This document shows, piece after piece, positions 1 through 9,654 of a stretch of DNA of 64,000 nucleotides. A model generated the notes under the pieces. It was given only the letters and a program-made list of their open reading frames with translations, was not told the DNA's origin and did not search any database. This stretch comes from Ignelater luminosus (taxonomy: Eukaryota; Arthropoda; Insecta; Coleoptera; Elateridae). The translations under genes were made by a program, and so were the position numbers. Location: positions 1 through 64,000 of the forward strand of contig VTPC01003572.1 in assembly GCA_011009095.1 (NCBI GenBank), given 5' to 3'. Within the stretch, counting starts at the first letter, position 1. Each line of letters begins with the position of its first letter.

Positions 1-260
1 CTACTTTTCACTGTACATTTATAATCGCATATATTACACTCAAAAGGTTTGTCGCCACTATGAAACAGCATATGTGTTCGTAAGCTACTTTTTACTGTAC
101 ATTTATAATCGCACATATTACACGCAAAAGGCTTCTCGCTATTACGAACGGAAGTGAGTCTTTTCAACCTGCGGTTACGTAAAACTTTATTGGCAACTAT
201 GTTGCACTGGAAATTGCCTTTTGTGTCTGACTCCATAGCTGTACCTACTTCAGCTTGCAT
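1..260 (-). CDS. C2H2 zinc-finger protein, N-terminal part (runs off window start)
   Basis: The minus-strand frame is open from an ATG at 260 (a second in-frame ATG is at 236) to the window edge. It encodes a short leader, one complete C2H2 finger of the CNMCDYKCTVKSSLRTHM type and the start of the next (CNICDYKC), joined by HSGDKPFE, a TGEKP-class linker. Poly-finger proteins of this kind are nuclear and usually bind DNA. Upstream, an acceptor (ttttgcag, exon start about 298) and a donor (GTAATC at 366-365) suggest a 68-nt intron in the 5' UTR, because the compatible upstream frame holds a stop. The finger subtype (YKC core) matches the genes at 5.6, 8.0 and 38.5 kb, so it belongs to the same local family. 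Target and full length are unknown. Confidence 0.8.
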   Translation of the reverse strand, partial: MQAEVGTAMESDTKGNFQCNIVANKVLRNRRLKRLTSVRNSEKPFACNMCDYKCTVKSSLRTHMLFHSGDKPFECNICDYKCTVKS

Positions 261-782
261 TGTGGTTGCTTCCACAAAGGTGGTACTGCGGGTACTACCT
301 GCAAAATGATTTAGAAACTTAGAGATCGATAGACAATAGTATGTATATTATAAAAAAACAGATTACCATTTCCCTAGAAAATTTGTCTTGTCGTAGTTGG
401 TGAGGATGTGTGGTGTGTATCTGCTGCTTATACGCATCAACGAGCTGAAACTGAGATTGGGTAACGTAAAAGAAAGTTTGTCGGCCATCGCGGGCCACCA
501 ATTGAGCAGAAGGCAAAGGAGGAATAGCGCGCGCAATTTAAAACTTGACAAAAAGTGTTTTATTGATTTTACACAAGCAAGGTTACGTTTGTTTGTGTGG
601 TTATGTTGTCGATATGCCGAATAAGAGTTGGTGTATCTTTGTAGACCAGTTTGTACAAGCAGGTTTTCTGAACAAGAGAAAAGGCTATTTATTTTCGTGG
701 TCTTCCTGTATTATTTAAGTTTTGCAGACAAGCCAAAAAGGGAAAGACACATCAGAGAAATGAAGAAGTTGAACGTTTCGAT
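261..782. other. Spacer: 5' UTR/intron of the first zinc-finger gene plus unexplained sequence
   Basis: The part near 298-367 is best explained as a short 5' UTR intron of the minus-strand zinc-finger gene. Beyond about 370 I see no convincing gene. A 62-codon minus frame at 551-363 starts with a signal-peptide-like hydrophobic stretch, but nothing else supports it. Confidence 0.4.
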
Positions 783-1885
783 TTGATCCTGAGAAGATTT
801 CCGTCATTGTTTGTAAATGTCCGCGATGTCAAGTCTTGTTTGCAAATTTGTTCGTGGTGTAGAAGACATATCGGAAGCTTTGCCGAGGTCTTTCGGCCCC
901 TTTGTGAACTTACACGTAATAAGAACGCTACTTGGAATTGGGACCCAAGACAACAGCAATCGTTTAATACCTTGAAAACGTTACTTATATCTGCTTCGAT
1001 TCTACAACAGTATGATCCAACAAAGTAATCTCGAATTATCAGGGCTTTCCCTGGTTAATGAACATTAAATTACCCACGGGTCGCTTAGCTCGTTGGGCCT
1101 TGTTGATCCAAAGTTTTAATGTAAAAATTGATTATCTACCAGGCAGGCGAAATGTTGTGGCAGATACTTTGTCTAGGTCTCCGTTCCCTGATCTTCCTCC
1201 AGGAGAAAAAATTCCCATATGTATCACGATACCTGGTCGAAGTCCATCTGAAGTACGGTCCCAACAACTAGAGGACCCTGAATTAGCTAAGATCATCCAT
1301 AGCTTTGAAGATTCAGATGATTCGGATTTACCTAAATGGATTGAAAGAGGGTACCTCATGAGCAATGGACTCCTATATAGATATTCTCAAAACATTGACT
1401 CAGAAGAAGCTGCCCTTGCCGTTCCTCATCAGAAGCGTGACCGAATCCTCCACGAATATCTTGATCTTGATCTAGCCGCACATTATGGCGTTGATAGGAC
1501 CTATAGAAGAATTGCTCAGCGATATTTTTGGATTGGAATGAAGAAGTATATTGCCGAGTATTTAAAGAATTGCGGTGATTGCCAGAGGTATAAGGCCAGT
1601 AACCAGAAACCCGCAGGCTTGGTACAGACTCCTGAGTACGCCCAGAAATTTGAAGTCCTTTCCATAGATTTGTTTGACCCATTGCCAGAAAGGGATGCCG
1701 GAGAGCGTTGGATTTTCATCATCAAAGACACTGCCAGCAAATGGGTGGAGTTGTTCGCACTCATCCGTCCTGCAGCAGAAGAGTACTGATTGACCAGATT
1801 TTCTTGCGATTTGGGTTACCTCGTCGTCCCATCGTTAACGATAACGGTATCCAATTTGTAAGCCACAATGCAAAAGATCTGCTAC
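783..1885 (+). mobile_element. Ty3/gypsy LTR retrotransposon relic (RT end, RNase H end, integrase)
   Basis: Decayed pol fragments follow in gypsy order. At 783-1027 is the end of the reverse transcriptase (VRDVKS motif, then FAEVFRPLCELTRN). From about 1040 is the tail of RNase H (PTGRLARWALLIQSF, then NVVADTLSR). From about 1475 is the integrase zinc-binding domain with H-H-C-C (HYGVDRTY, then CGDCQRYK), followed by the start of the integrase core (VLSIDLFDPLP). After about 1788 the frame shifts and the core continues as FGLPRRPIVNDNGIQFVS. Most of RNase H is deleted near 1025. No LTRs, gag or protease were found. The element ends abruptly at about 1880, where another repeat-gene relic on the opposite strand begins, so it was either inserted or truncated there. 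It is dead. Confidence 0.85.
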
Positions 1886-3510
1886 TGTTTCTGTCTACTT
1901 CGATACTGCTTTTTACTGAAGCTATTGTTTTTACGGCATTGGATCGCTTCAGCTTGAGGAAACCATACTCCTTAATATCAGTTCCTATGCTTCCCAGCAC
2001 TACTTCACCAACCCTTACAGCTTCATAGCAATTGACTACCAAACCACTAGCAATTGAATCGAGTTCCTTCTTATTTAAAAATGGAGGGTGCTGTGGCAGC
2101 CAAATTCCGGAGTTTTTCCAGTTCGCTCATCCACTGCTACTCTTGCGTCCTTCAGTTCAAAGTGTTGATTGCTGGATGCAAAACGAATGTTTCAGAAGTC
2201 TTCTATAGCCTCACATATATGATGGGCTGCTGGCAAACCACGAATCCATTTGTTTAATACACTTTCTGTGAACTCTCTTTCATGAGATACACCTTCAACA
2301 CTCTTCATGTTCTTCATGGGAGTTTGTTCTATCAACATATCAGTCCATACACCACTCCAATATTTATTGGTGCGCCGAACTGTAAAAAGACTTTCTATTG
2401 TAAACTCGGTGAATTCATCCTAATTCATTGTCCCCTTCAAGCCTTGGCGTATGGAAAGTGACCTGTGGCATGGAATATGGGAAGCAGGGCTCACCCATGC
2501 TCTCTGCCTCAATAAAATTCAATGCCAGGGAAACAAATTCACAATATTGAACCCACAACTTGGAGGTTTTTCCTCTTTGCTTGATGCAATCCATGGTGTG
2601 GTTTATCTTTTTCTTCGGCTTATCCACCACTTGATCATTTTGCAAATTATCAAACGATGGGGCGTTCATCCTGAAATCTGATAGAATTCCTTAAACATAC
2701 TCCTTGTTGTCAAGTGTGATAGCCCATTCTTCCAATATTATGGATAGCAGAGCGCCAAGGGTGGCACAATGAGCCTGAATAGCTCTAGCGTATGTATGAC
2801 CATTCAGCATGTGAGGGACAGAGGCGGGAGCATAAACAGTTTCTTTCATAATGAACCCAATGAAATTAAGATACGACATTAATAAATTAATCGCATAATC
2901 AGTGTTTGAAAAGGGAACGTTTCCACATTGAGTTTCCACAGCCAAAATATTCCTTCCCTTCAGGTAACAGAACATGCCTGCTGATTAGACCTCCTCGTTT
3001 CTTCAGCTGCATAAGTAAAAGCAGTTAGTATTGTGTGACACAGTATAAAACTTATTACCGGAAGTAGTTTTCTCCATGAAACCTTGCCATGGAGAGGAGG
3101 AAAGCAAGGAAGTCCCAAAAACTTTCTTACCAACTCTGGCTTTTCTTTGAAATATTCTCAGTTCCACTTTCTGGGTAGCTGCAGTCTCCCCAGATTTGGG
3201 CATGACAGTAAGCTTTGGAACTTGTTGGTCTTGCAATGCATTACCTGGAGCAATTGACCTTATTCCACCCATGACGTGGAATGTGCCTTTGCCTGGAAGC
3301 GTAGCGATGTTGGGAGTCTGCATTATCAAAACAAAATTGTGAAAAGCAACCTTGTAAAACCAAAGGTTCCATGACTTTACAGCGGAAGCTTCAAATAAGG
3401 CTACGCTCTTATAGCTGCTGCAAAATCTCATATTGGAAACAGCTTCAACAATATTTCTTGATCCCACTTTTTGGAATAAGTATATGCAGCTAGACCTAGT
3501 TGCAGAGAAA
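1886..3510 (-). pseudogene. Decayed copy I of an arthropod dispersed gene family with PIN/XPG-like C-terminus
   Basis: Read on the minus strand, broken frames hold in order: GSRNIVEAV and FCSSYKSV (3.45-3.4 kb); NIATLPGKGTFHVMG and APGNALQDQQVPKLTV (3.3-3.2 kb); LLMSYLNFIGFIM and VPHMLNGHTYARAIQAH (2.9-2.75 kb); SKLWVQYCEFVSLALNFI, then LPIFHATGHFPYAKA in a shifted frame (2.6-2.45 kb); and LKLKRSNAVKTIASVKSSIE (1.97-1.9 kb). From memory this matches a large uncharacterised arthropod family with motifs like GTFHGMG, LMSYLGxIG and ATGHxxYAKS. Several stops and frameshifts make it a pseudogene. The C-terminal nuclease-like part is missing here because the gypsy relic abuts it. A second copy with that part lies at 36.2-37.5 kb. 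Confidence 0.7.
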
Positions 3511-3559
3511 AGATAAACGAGCGCGACCCTCAAGTACACCTTCTTTCTCTAAGGGCAGT

Positions 3560-3860
3560 CTGGATGTTGTCAGCCCAGGTTGTCATCCTTCTTCCGCGCG
3601 GTCTAGAGCCGGGCATCCTCTGAACATGGCAAACATCTTAGCTGAGAAGACTCGACCCGGTCTACCAGTCGTGATTGTGTCCCTTCTGGTCTTCAGGTAT
3701 CTAATCTCTGCAGCCTGGAGCCTGCTTTCTATCTTGTTATTCATGGCCCAGCTCCCGCTGCCAAAAGTGAAAATTGGAACATAGGTAGACCTGAAGACTG
3801 CCATCTTAGTCTGTTCGCTTACCTTCTGCTTCCTTAAGAATTTGCTAATTACGATGGCAT
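3560..3860 (-). mobile_element. LINE fragment, C-terminal end of reverse transcriptase ORF
   Basis: The minus strand encodes FLRKQKVSEQTKMAVFRSTY, then PIFTFGSGSWAMNN and IESRLQAAEIRYLKTRRDT. This is the typical region after the RT fingers/thumb of non-LTR retrotransposons, where the pattern is K-x-K-xx-VYK-x(5)-P-x-L-x-YG-x-E-x-W followed by an AAEM-x-YLRR-like helix. Only this end survives. The upstream RT core is absent and the neighbour at 3854 is a different LINE in the opposite orientation. Clade cannot be assigned with confidence. Confidence 0.65.
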
Positions 3861-4917
3861 CCGAAACCCAAGAGGAACTTATCCGCCCCCTTATTGATAC
3901 AGAACGGCCTCGCACTACTGTCGTACCATGTACTCCAACGACTACATCCTTAAAGCCCTTCGGAATATTGAACCTAGTGAAGACCCGCCGCAAGACTTGG
4001 AGCCATCCCAGCCCACAGATGACACCACCGGCATTAAGAAACTCAGCAGAAGGCAAAGGAAGAAGAAGGTCCAAAGGGAGATGCAGCCAGTAGACGTGGC
4101 AGCCGCTGCCCCCGGGCCGCAAAATGCGATCCAACATTCCTTCAGACGCCGACGATGGAATTCAGTGCATCCGCCGCCCCTCAGGGGGGTCACGGCGTGA
4201 CTACAAATTCCATGATTCCTGATGTACTGCATTACCACAGCAATGCGATGTCGGAGCTCAGGCTCCAATTCCGATTGCAACGACGGCTTCGTGAAAGTCG
4301 TCTGTCGATCAAAAAAAGGCCCCGCGAATTCTTCGACGCCGAACTGCAGCCGGCCTCAACGATTAATCGCTTCTCCACTTTAGCAGCCTAGAACGAGACG
4401 CCGTAACACAAGGAGGTTCCGTCACGTGTCTTCCAAGGGTGCCCCCTATAGCCTTTCACGCAAAGGACAGATGGGCGAGCGTCACGCGGGAACTCCCACG
4501 GCACAATCTCGTTGTCGCAAAGGCGAAAAACCTGCGTGAGGAATAAGGAAGCTCCTCGACAGTATGGGAACGTCTCACTACGATGAAGAAACCGCTCAAG
4601 GTCGTCCTTTGGGGGGCCGCGGAATCGATCCCTGCCGAAGAGGTAAACCGGTAACTTCTGTTCACTGAGTGGAGAGAGGACCACTGCTTTTGCAAACAGG
4701 GACCATCCAGCTCCACAGTACGAATTGCCAAGGCCGCGTAACAGACTGAAAGGCAAAGCTATACTCACTGGGAGGTTTCAATCTCGCAAAGCTCCTCCGA
4801 GGGCTGACTACCTTCGGTCAGAAACTCTGCGAGGCCTTTGGCCTTGCGAAGATGCTGACCGCCTTTGAAAACTTCATCCAGGACGTTCTGGTGACCCTTA
4901 GAACCTAGAAGACCAAG
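3854..4917 (+). mobile_element. Jockey-clade LINE ORF1 (gag) relic, copy 1
   Basis: The plus strand has an ATG at 3854 with a decayed gag-like frame (start MASETQEELIRPL), then a conserved block around PASTINRFSTLAA. After that come LVVAKAKNLRE and PLKVVLWGAAESIPAEEV, the region that precedes the zinc knuckles in jockey-type ORF1 proteins. It ends with a short helix (MLTAFENFIQDVLVTL) and a TAG at 4906-4908. It aligns by eye with 10.46-11.42 kb, including the terminal block before the stop codon, so both are copies of one LINE family. Several in-frame stops show that it is inactive, and its ORF2 is not adjacent. Confidence 0.7.
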
Positions 4918-5600
4918 AAAACCAAGAAACCCATCTGCCATCTAAGGGTCCGTTGCCAGCAGAGTAGATATCACCAACCCTCTACAGTTTGAAAATCCTA
5001 CAGGAAGGAAGTCAAGAAAAGATCATCCGATCTTCGCCTGCAACCATGCCTTGAACCCCCTTACCACCTCCTTACCTCAAAATAGCATTGTTCTTATAAG
5101 TCCATCGTGGATCACCGCCAATGGTTACCTGGATTACCGCCGTCAAGCATATCAACCATCTCCTAGCTGCCCACGCAACCCGTAGCTCCGCCCAAGCTAA
5201 CCGGTTACATGTGCAACCAGATGTGATCGTAAATATTTTTATAATGCTCGCCGCTAAAATTTCTGGTTCCCGTCTCACACTTATTATCTATCAAACGCTA
5301 TAGAATTCTACAACAGTTTTTGTGTCTCAATCGATTTGAAAAAGTTTTAAAAATTGTGTAATGTTGCTCCATCTATCGGCCATATAATAATAAAGAAAAT
5401 CTAGAAAGAGCTCTCCTTTTTATCTTCCCGTCAGTCAAAAACACTGCAGCTAAAACTTGTCGTCAGTGGCATTAGGGTGAAAGTGGTGAAGCAAGCTTTA
5501 AAAATCATTAATTCCTCAGTTGCCTTATAATCATGTTTGGGAACTCTAAAAAGAGTCAGAGAAGTACTTAGAGGAAACAGAAAAACATAATATATTCATA
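4918..5600. other. LINE-derived tail and upstream region of the zinc-finger gene
   Basis: The first few hundred bases continue the LINE copy without a readable frame. From about 5300 the sequence becomes AT-rich like host DNA and probably includes the promoter and 5' UTR of the gene starting at 5601. No clear TATA box was assigned. Confidence 0.35.
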
Positions 5601-7238
5601 ATGGAACTGGAGGATAAAACAGATATAAAAATCCAACCTTCCCAAGTGAAACCATTCCAATGCACAACCTGTCATTTCCAAACCGTAAACAAAAGCAGTT
5701 TACAAAGACATTTTTGGACACACAGCAACGAGAAACCATTCGAGTGTAAAATATGCAACCGAAGATTCACGCAGAAAGATTCTTTAGTAAGCCATGTGCG
5801 TATTCATAGCGGCGAGAAACCTTTCGTGTGTGCCATTTGCAATTATAAATGTGTCGAAAAGAAGAGTTTGCGGGTGCATATGCGTGTTCATAGTGGTGAG
5901 AAACCTTTTGAGTGTAAGATATGCAAACAGAGATTCACGCAGAAAAATCATTTAACTAGGCATTTGTATATTCATAGCGGCGAGAAGCCTTTTCAGTGTA
6001 CCATCTGCGATTATAAGTGTGTGGAGAAAAACAATTTGCGAATGCACATACTAACGCATACTGGCGAAAAGCCTTTTGAATGTGACGTATGTGATTATAG
6101 GTGTGTAGATAAAAGGCGTTTGCAAGTACATATGCTTTCTCATAGTGGCGAGAGACCTTTTGCTTGTGTGATATGTAATAAGAAATTCACAAGGAAAGAT
6201 CATTTAGCAAGTCATGTGCTTATTCATAGCGGCGAGAAACCTTTTGAATGTGAGATTTGTAAACAGAAATTCAAAAGGAGAGATTATTTAGTAAAGCATA
6301 TGCGTATTCATAGTGACGAGAAGCCTTTTGAATGTAACATATGTAATTATAAGTCTGTATATAAAAATAGTTTGCAAGTGCATATGTTTTGTCATAGTAA
6401 GGAAAAACTTTTTGATTGCGAAATATGTAACCAGAAATTTAAAAGGAAAGATTATTTATCAAAGCATATGTTTGTTCATAGGAACGAGAAATCTTTTAAA
6501 TGTGATATACTTAAGTGTGTAGAGACCCATAAGTTTTCTCATAGTGGTGAAGAGCCTTCTGAATGTAAAATATGCAACCAGAAATTCACACGGAAAAGTT
6601 ATTTAACTAAGCACCTGCGTATTCATAGCGGCGTGAAGCCTTTTCAATGTACCGTTTGCGATTACAAGTGCGTGGAAAAAACCAGTCTGCGAATGCACAT
6701 GTCAATTCATACTGGTGAAAAACCTTTCGAATGTGATATATGTGATTATAGATGTATAGAGAAAAGGCGTCTGGAAGTACATATGTTTTCTCATACCGGA
6801 GAAAGACCTTTTACTTGTGAAATATGTAATCAGAAATTCACGAGGAAAGATCATCTAACAAGCCATAAGCATATTCACAGTGCTGATAAACCTTTTGAGT
6901 GTGAAGTATGCAACCAGAAATTCAGAAGGAAATATCATTTAGTGAGTCATGCACGTATTCATAGCGGTGAGAAGCCTTTCAAATGTGACGTATGCAGTTA
7001 TGAATGTGTACAGAAGCACAATTTGAAAAGGCATTTGCTGTCTCACATTGGCGAGAAGCCTTTTGAGTGTGAAATATGTCAGTACAAGTTCACAACGAAA
7101 GCGCATTTAGCAAGGCATGCGCTTCTTCATAGCGGCGAGGAACTTTTTGAATGTGAAGTATGCAGTTATAAGTGTGTACAGGAAGAAAGTTTGCAAATGC
7201 ATGCGCTGTCTCATATTGATGTAAAGCCTTTTTTTTAA
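5601..7238 (+). CDS. Poly-C2H2 zinc-finger protein, 545 aa, 18 intact fingers
   Basis: A single open exon encodes a 17-residue leader followed by fingers at a regular 28-residue spacing (PFQC at residue 18, then 46, 74 and so on), joined by HSGEKPFE-type linkers. Two finger subtypes occur: an F type (NQKFTRKDHL) and a Y type (DYKCVEKNNL). Fingers 4-11 and 12-19 show the same order F-Y-Y-F-F-Y-F-Y, so an eight-finger block was duplicated. Finger 11 (residue about 298) lost 7 residues and its second cysteine pair is broken. No KRAB, ZAD or BTB domain is visible at the N-terminus. The protein is expected to be a nuclear DNA-binding factor, with unknown target. The stop lies in a T-run, and a decayed 20th finger follows out of frame. 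Poly(A) signals are at 7355 and 7367. Confidence 0.92.
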   Translation: MELEDKTDIKIQPSQVKPFQCTTCHFQTVNKSSLQRHFWTHSNEKPFECKICNRRFTQKDSLVSHVRIHSGEKPFVCAICNYKCVEKKSLRVHMRVHSGEKPFECKICKQRFTQKNHLTRHLYIHSGEKPFQCTICDYKCVEKNNLRMHILTHTGEKPFECDVCDYRCVDKRRLQVHMLSHSGERPFACVICNKKFTRKDHLASHVLIHSGEKPFECEICKQKFKRRDYLVKHMRIHSDEKPFECNICNYKSVYKNSLQVHMFCHSKEKLFDCEICNQKFKRKDYLSKHMFVHRNEKSFKCDILKCVETHKFSHSGEEPSECKICNQKFTRKSYLTKHLRIHSGVKPFQCTVCDYKCVEKTSLRMHMSIHTGEKPFECDICDYRCIEKRRLEVHMFSHTGERPFTCEICNQKFTRKDHLTSHKHIHSADKPFECEVCNQKFRRKYHLVSHARIHSGEKPFKCDVCSYECVQKHNLKRHLLSHIGEKPFECEICQYKFTTKAHLARHALLHSGEELFECEVCSYKCVQEESLQMHALSHIDVKPFF

Positions 7239-7354
7239 GTGAGAAATGGAAACAGAAACTCGCAAGGAAAGAAACCATTCTGCTACATTTTCATCAGTTT
7301 TTTACTTAGACACTAATGTTCAAAATATTCTAATGTCTGTTTGTAAAGAATTTG

Positions 7355-7372
7355 AATAAATAATTTAATAAA
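7355..7372 (+). terminator. Poly(A) signals for the 5.6-kb zinc-finger gene
   Basis: Two AATAAA hexamers (7355-7360 and 7367-7372) lie 117-129 nt after the stop codon. Confidence 0.6.
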
Positions 7373-7945
7373 TTCTTTGTTCGATTAATTTGTTATCTGA
7401 AAAGAATTGCATTCTAAATACAATAATGCCTATTGTCGGCTCCTATGGCTGCTGATTTAGCTCAGGTTGAAATTTGTGGATGTAATCTAAAAATGGTTTG
7501 TAAAGCTAAGCAAAAAGTTCTGCTTATCTAGTCAACTAGCAATTTAAAAATGCATGAAACGGATGAATTCACAGTTGACTAGGTACAAAAGTATCTGTAG
7601 TTTACAGTGAACATAGCAAGTGTAGTACTGAAATATTGTTTAATAAGCTACAATCTGTTCCTATAATTGACATTTGAAAATGCTTCAGCCTAAGGGTTCC
7701 AGGTTGCAGCAGGTTTTTATGTGGACACTTGCATGTGGAAAACAATGCAAATCAGTTTCATCATCTATGGTAATTTTACTCCTGGGCTTCTAAAATTACG
7801 AGAATTCAAATACTTCTGTAATTATTAAGTATTCTAATAAAGTTCCAGCTTTTCAAATTTTGCAAATTTCTTTAATTTAAATTCAACTGAATAATGCTCT
7901 ATAACTAAAGAGAATTGCAGATTAATAAGTTTTCAAATCAAGAAC
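7373..7945. other. Spacer between two convergent zinc-finger genes
   Basis: AT-rich sequence with no coding frame. It holds the 3' flanks of the two converging genes and nothing else I can name. Confidence 0.5.
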
Positions 7946-7951
7946 TTTATT
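7946..7951 (-). terminator. Poly(A) signal for the 8.0-kb zinc-finger gene
   Basis: TTTATT on the plus strand reads AATAAA on the minus strand, 54 nt past the stop codon. Confidence 0.6.
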
Positions 7952-8004
7952 TACATTTAGAAATATAGATAAGAGCTACAGATTTATGTTAGACATTGAT
8001 ACAT

Positions 8005-9219
8005 TCACGCAGATTCTTTACGCTGATGTGTGCACATATGTCTTATTAAACGTCTTTTTACTGTGCAAGCAAAACCACAAGTATAGCACTCGTATGATTT
8101 CTTCTTAGTCCTAGTGTGGACCTGCATGTGACTTTGTAACTTATCTTTTCTGCCACATTTATAACTACATGTTTCACATTCAAATGGCTTCTCACCACTG
8201 TGTATACGCATATGCCTATTTAAATTACCTTTCGTTGTACACTTTTGCTTACAAGTGTCGCACTGAAAATGTTTTTCTTCATTATGGCCACGCATATGCA
8301 TCTGTAAATTATCTTTCCTTTTAAATTTATAGCTGCATATTTTACATTCAAAAGGTCTCGCATTACTGTGAACACGCGTGTGTCTTCGTATATAACTTTT
8401 CTGTGTGCCCTTATAACCACATATGTAACATTCAAATGGCTTTTCTTGATTGTGAGTGCATATATGAGACAGGAAATTATATTTCCTTGCACATTTAAAA
8501 TTACAAAGTAAACATTCAAAAGGTTTCTCATCATTATGAATATCCATATGTGTTCCTAAAGCATACTTATGTGTAAATTTACAGCCACATATATTACATT
8601 CTAAAGATCTATCACAACTATGAGAAAGCATATGTACTAATAAATTGTTTTTCTGGTTACATTTATAATCACATCTGTCACACTTGAAAGGCTTTTCTTC
8701 TCCATGAATCCGCATATGTGTTTGCAAACTGTTTTCTTGGTTGCATCTGTAATCACATACTTTACATACAAAGGGTTTCTCACCATTATGAATGCGCATA
8801 TGTCTGTCTACATGTTGTTTTCTTGTAAATCTGTGATCGCATATTTCACATTCAAAAGGTTTCACTTCATTGTGAACGCGCATGTGTTTCTTCAAAGTGT
8901 CTTTCCTTTTGAATTTATAGTTGCATTTTTTACATTTAAAAGGTTTTCGTCCAGTATGAACGCGCATATGTATTTCCAGATTGCTTCTATCCGCCCATTC
9001 GCAATCACAAACCTTACATTTAAACGGTTTTTCGCTTGCATGAACACGTGCGTGTCTCTCTAAATTTACTTTCTGCGTGAATCTGGACTTGCATATTTCA
9101 CATTCAAAAGGTTTCTCGCCAGTATGAATCCGAACGTGTCTCCTTAAGGTGTTCTTGTGTGTGGTCTTATAATTACATGTATTGCATGTTAACAACGATT
9201 TGTTCTGTGATGATTTCAT
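8005..9219 (-). CDS. Poly-C2H2 zinc-finger protein, 404 aa, 14 fingers
   Basis: An uninterrupted minus-strand frame starts with a 10-residue leader (MKSSQNKSLL) and encodes 14 C2H2 fingers with canonical C-x2-C-x12-H-x3-H spacing and GEKPFEC-like linkers. The last finger (YECYTCGFACTVKRRLIRHM) follows a slightly longer linker with four basic residues. All fingers keep their metal ligands. No N-terminal effector domain is present. An acceptor-like tttgtag before about 9268, followed by stops in the upstream frames, indicates a 5' UTR intron and supports the ATG at 9219. The gene converges on the 5.6-kb paralogue. It is probably a nuclear sequence-specific DNA-binding protein, target unknown. 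Confidence 0.92.
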   Translation of the reverse strand: MKSSQNKSLLTCNTCNYKTTHKNTLRRHVRIHTGEKPFECEICKSRFTQKVNLERHARVHASEKPFKCKVCDCEWADRSNLEIHMRVHTGRKPFKCKKCNYKFKRKDTLKKHMRVHNEVKPFECEICDHRFTRKQHVDRHMRIHNGEKPFVCKVCDYRCNQENSLQTHMRIHGEEKPFKCDRCDYKCNQKNNLLVHMLSHSCDRSLECNICGCKFTHKYALGTHMDIHNDEKPFECLLCNFKCARKYNFLSHICTHNQEKPFECYICGYKGTQKSYIRRHTRVHSNARPFECKICSYKFKRKDNLQMHMRGHNEEKHFQCDTCKQKCTTKGNLNRHMRIHSGEKPFECETCSYKCGRKDKLQSHMQVHTRTKKKSYECYTCGFACTVKRRLIRHMCTHQRKESA

Positions 9220-9268
9220 CTTTTTGCATTTTGGTAAATTATATGTAGTGCATTTTGATTCTCAGCGC

Positions 9269-9654
9269 CTACAAAGAAAAAACAGAATAGATTTGATGAA
9301 AACGTGTTTACACAAATAATAATTACCATTTGATGTATTTAAATTTAGCTTTGCTTCATGTCAAAAAAAGGTTATACACGTGGTTGTGACAATAACGAAC
9401 TTCTTGACTTTTTGCGCTTTTTGCTTACAAAAAAAAAAAATGCGACAGTAGCGCCATCTAAGTAGAGAGCCGGACGTACAAGCGGCAACAGTCTGCTGGC
9501 GGGCCCCTTAATACTTTGTTGATAAAAAGGTTGAAAAGCAAGCAAGAATGCGTATATGTAAAATACAGCCCTCATTGTTCGTCCTCCGGGTAGATTCACA
9601 ACAAAAATTCCGAGACATCTTAAAAAGGCATTACAATGTAAACCCAATCTCCCG
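9269..9654. other. Upstream region of the zinc-finger gene
   Basis: Contains the presumed 5' UTR intron and promoter side of the minus-strand gene, an A-run near 9430 and a gcgccatcta motif. I see no gene. Confidence 0.35.

Noticed and set aside
363..551. Minus-strand ORF with a signal-peptide-like start
   Set aside because: Probably the 5' UTR exon area of the first zinc-finger gene; the rest of the peptide has no recognisable feature.
8220..8534. Alternative frames within zinc-finger genes
   Set aside because: They run over the repeated finger DNA and are products of its 84-bp period.
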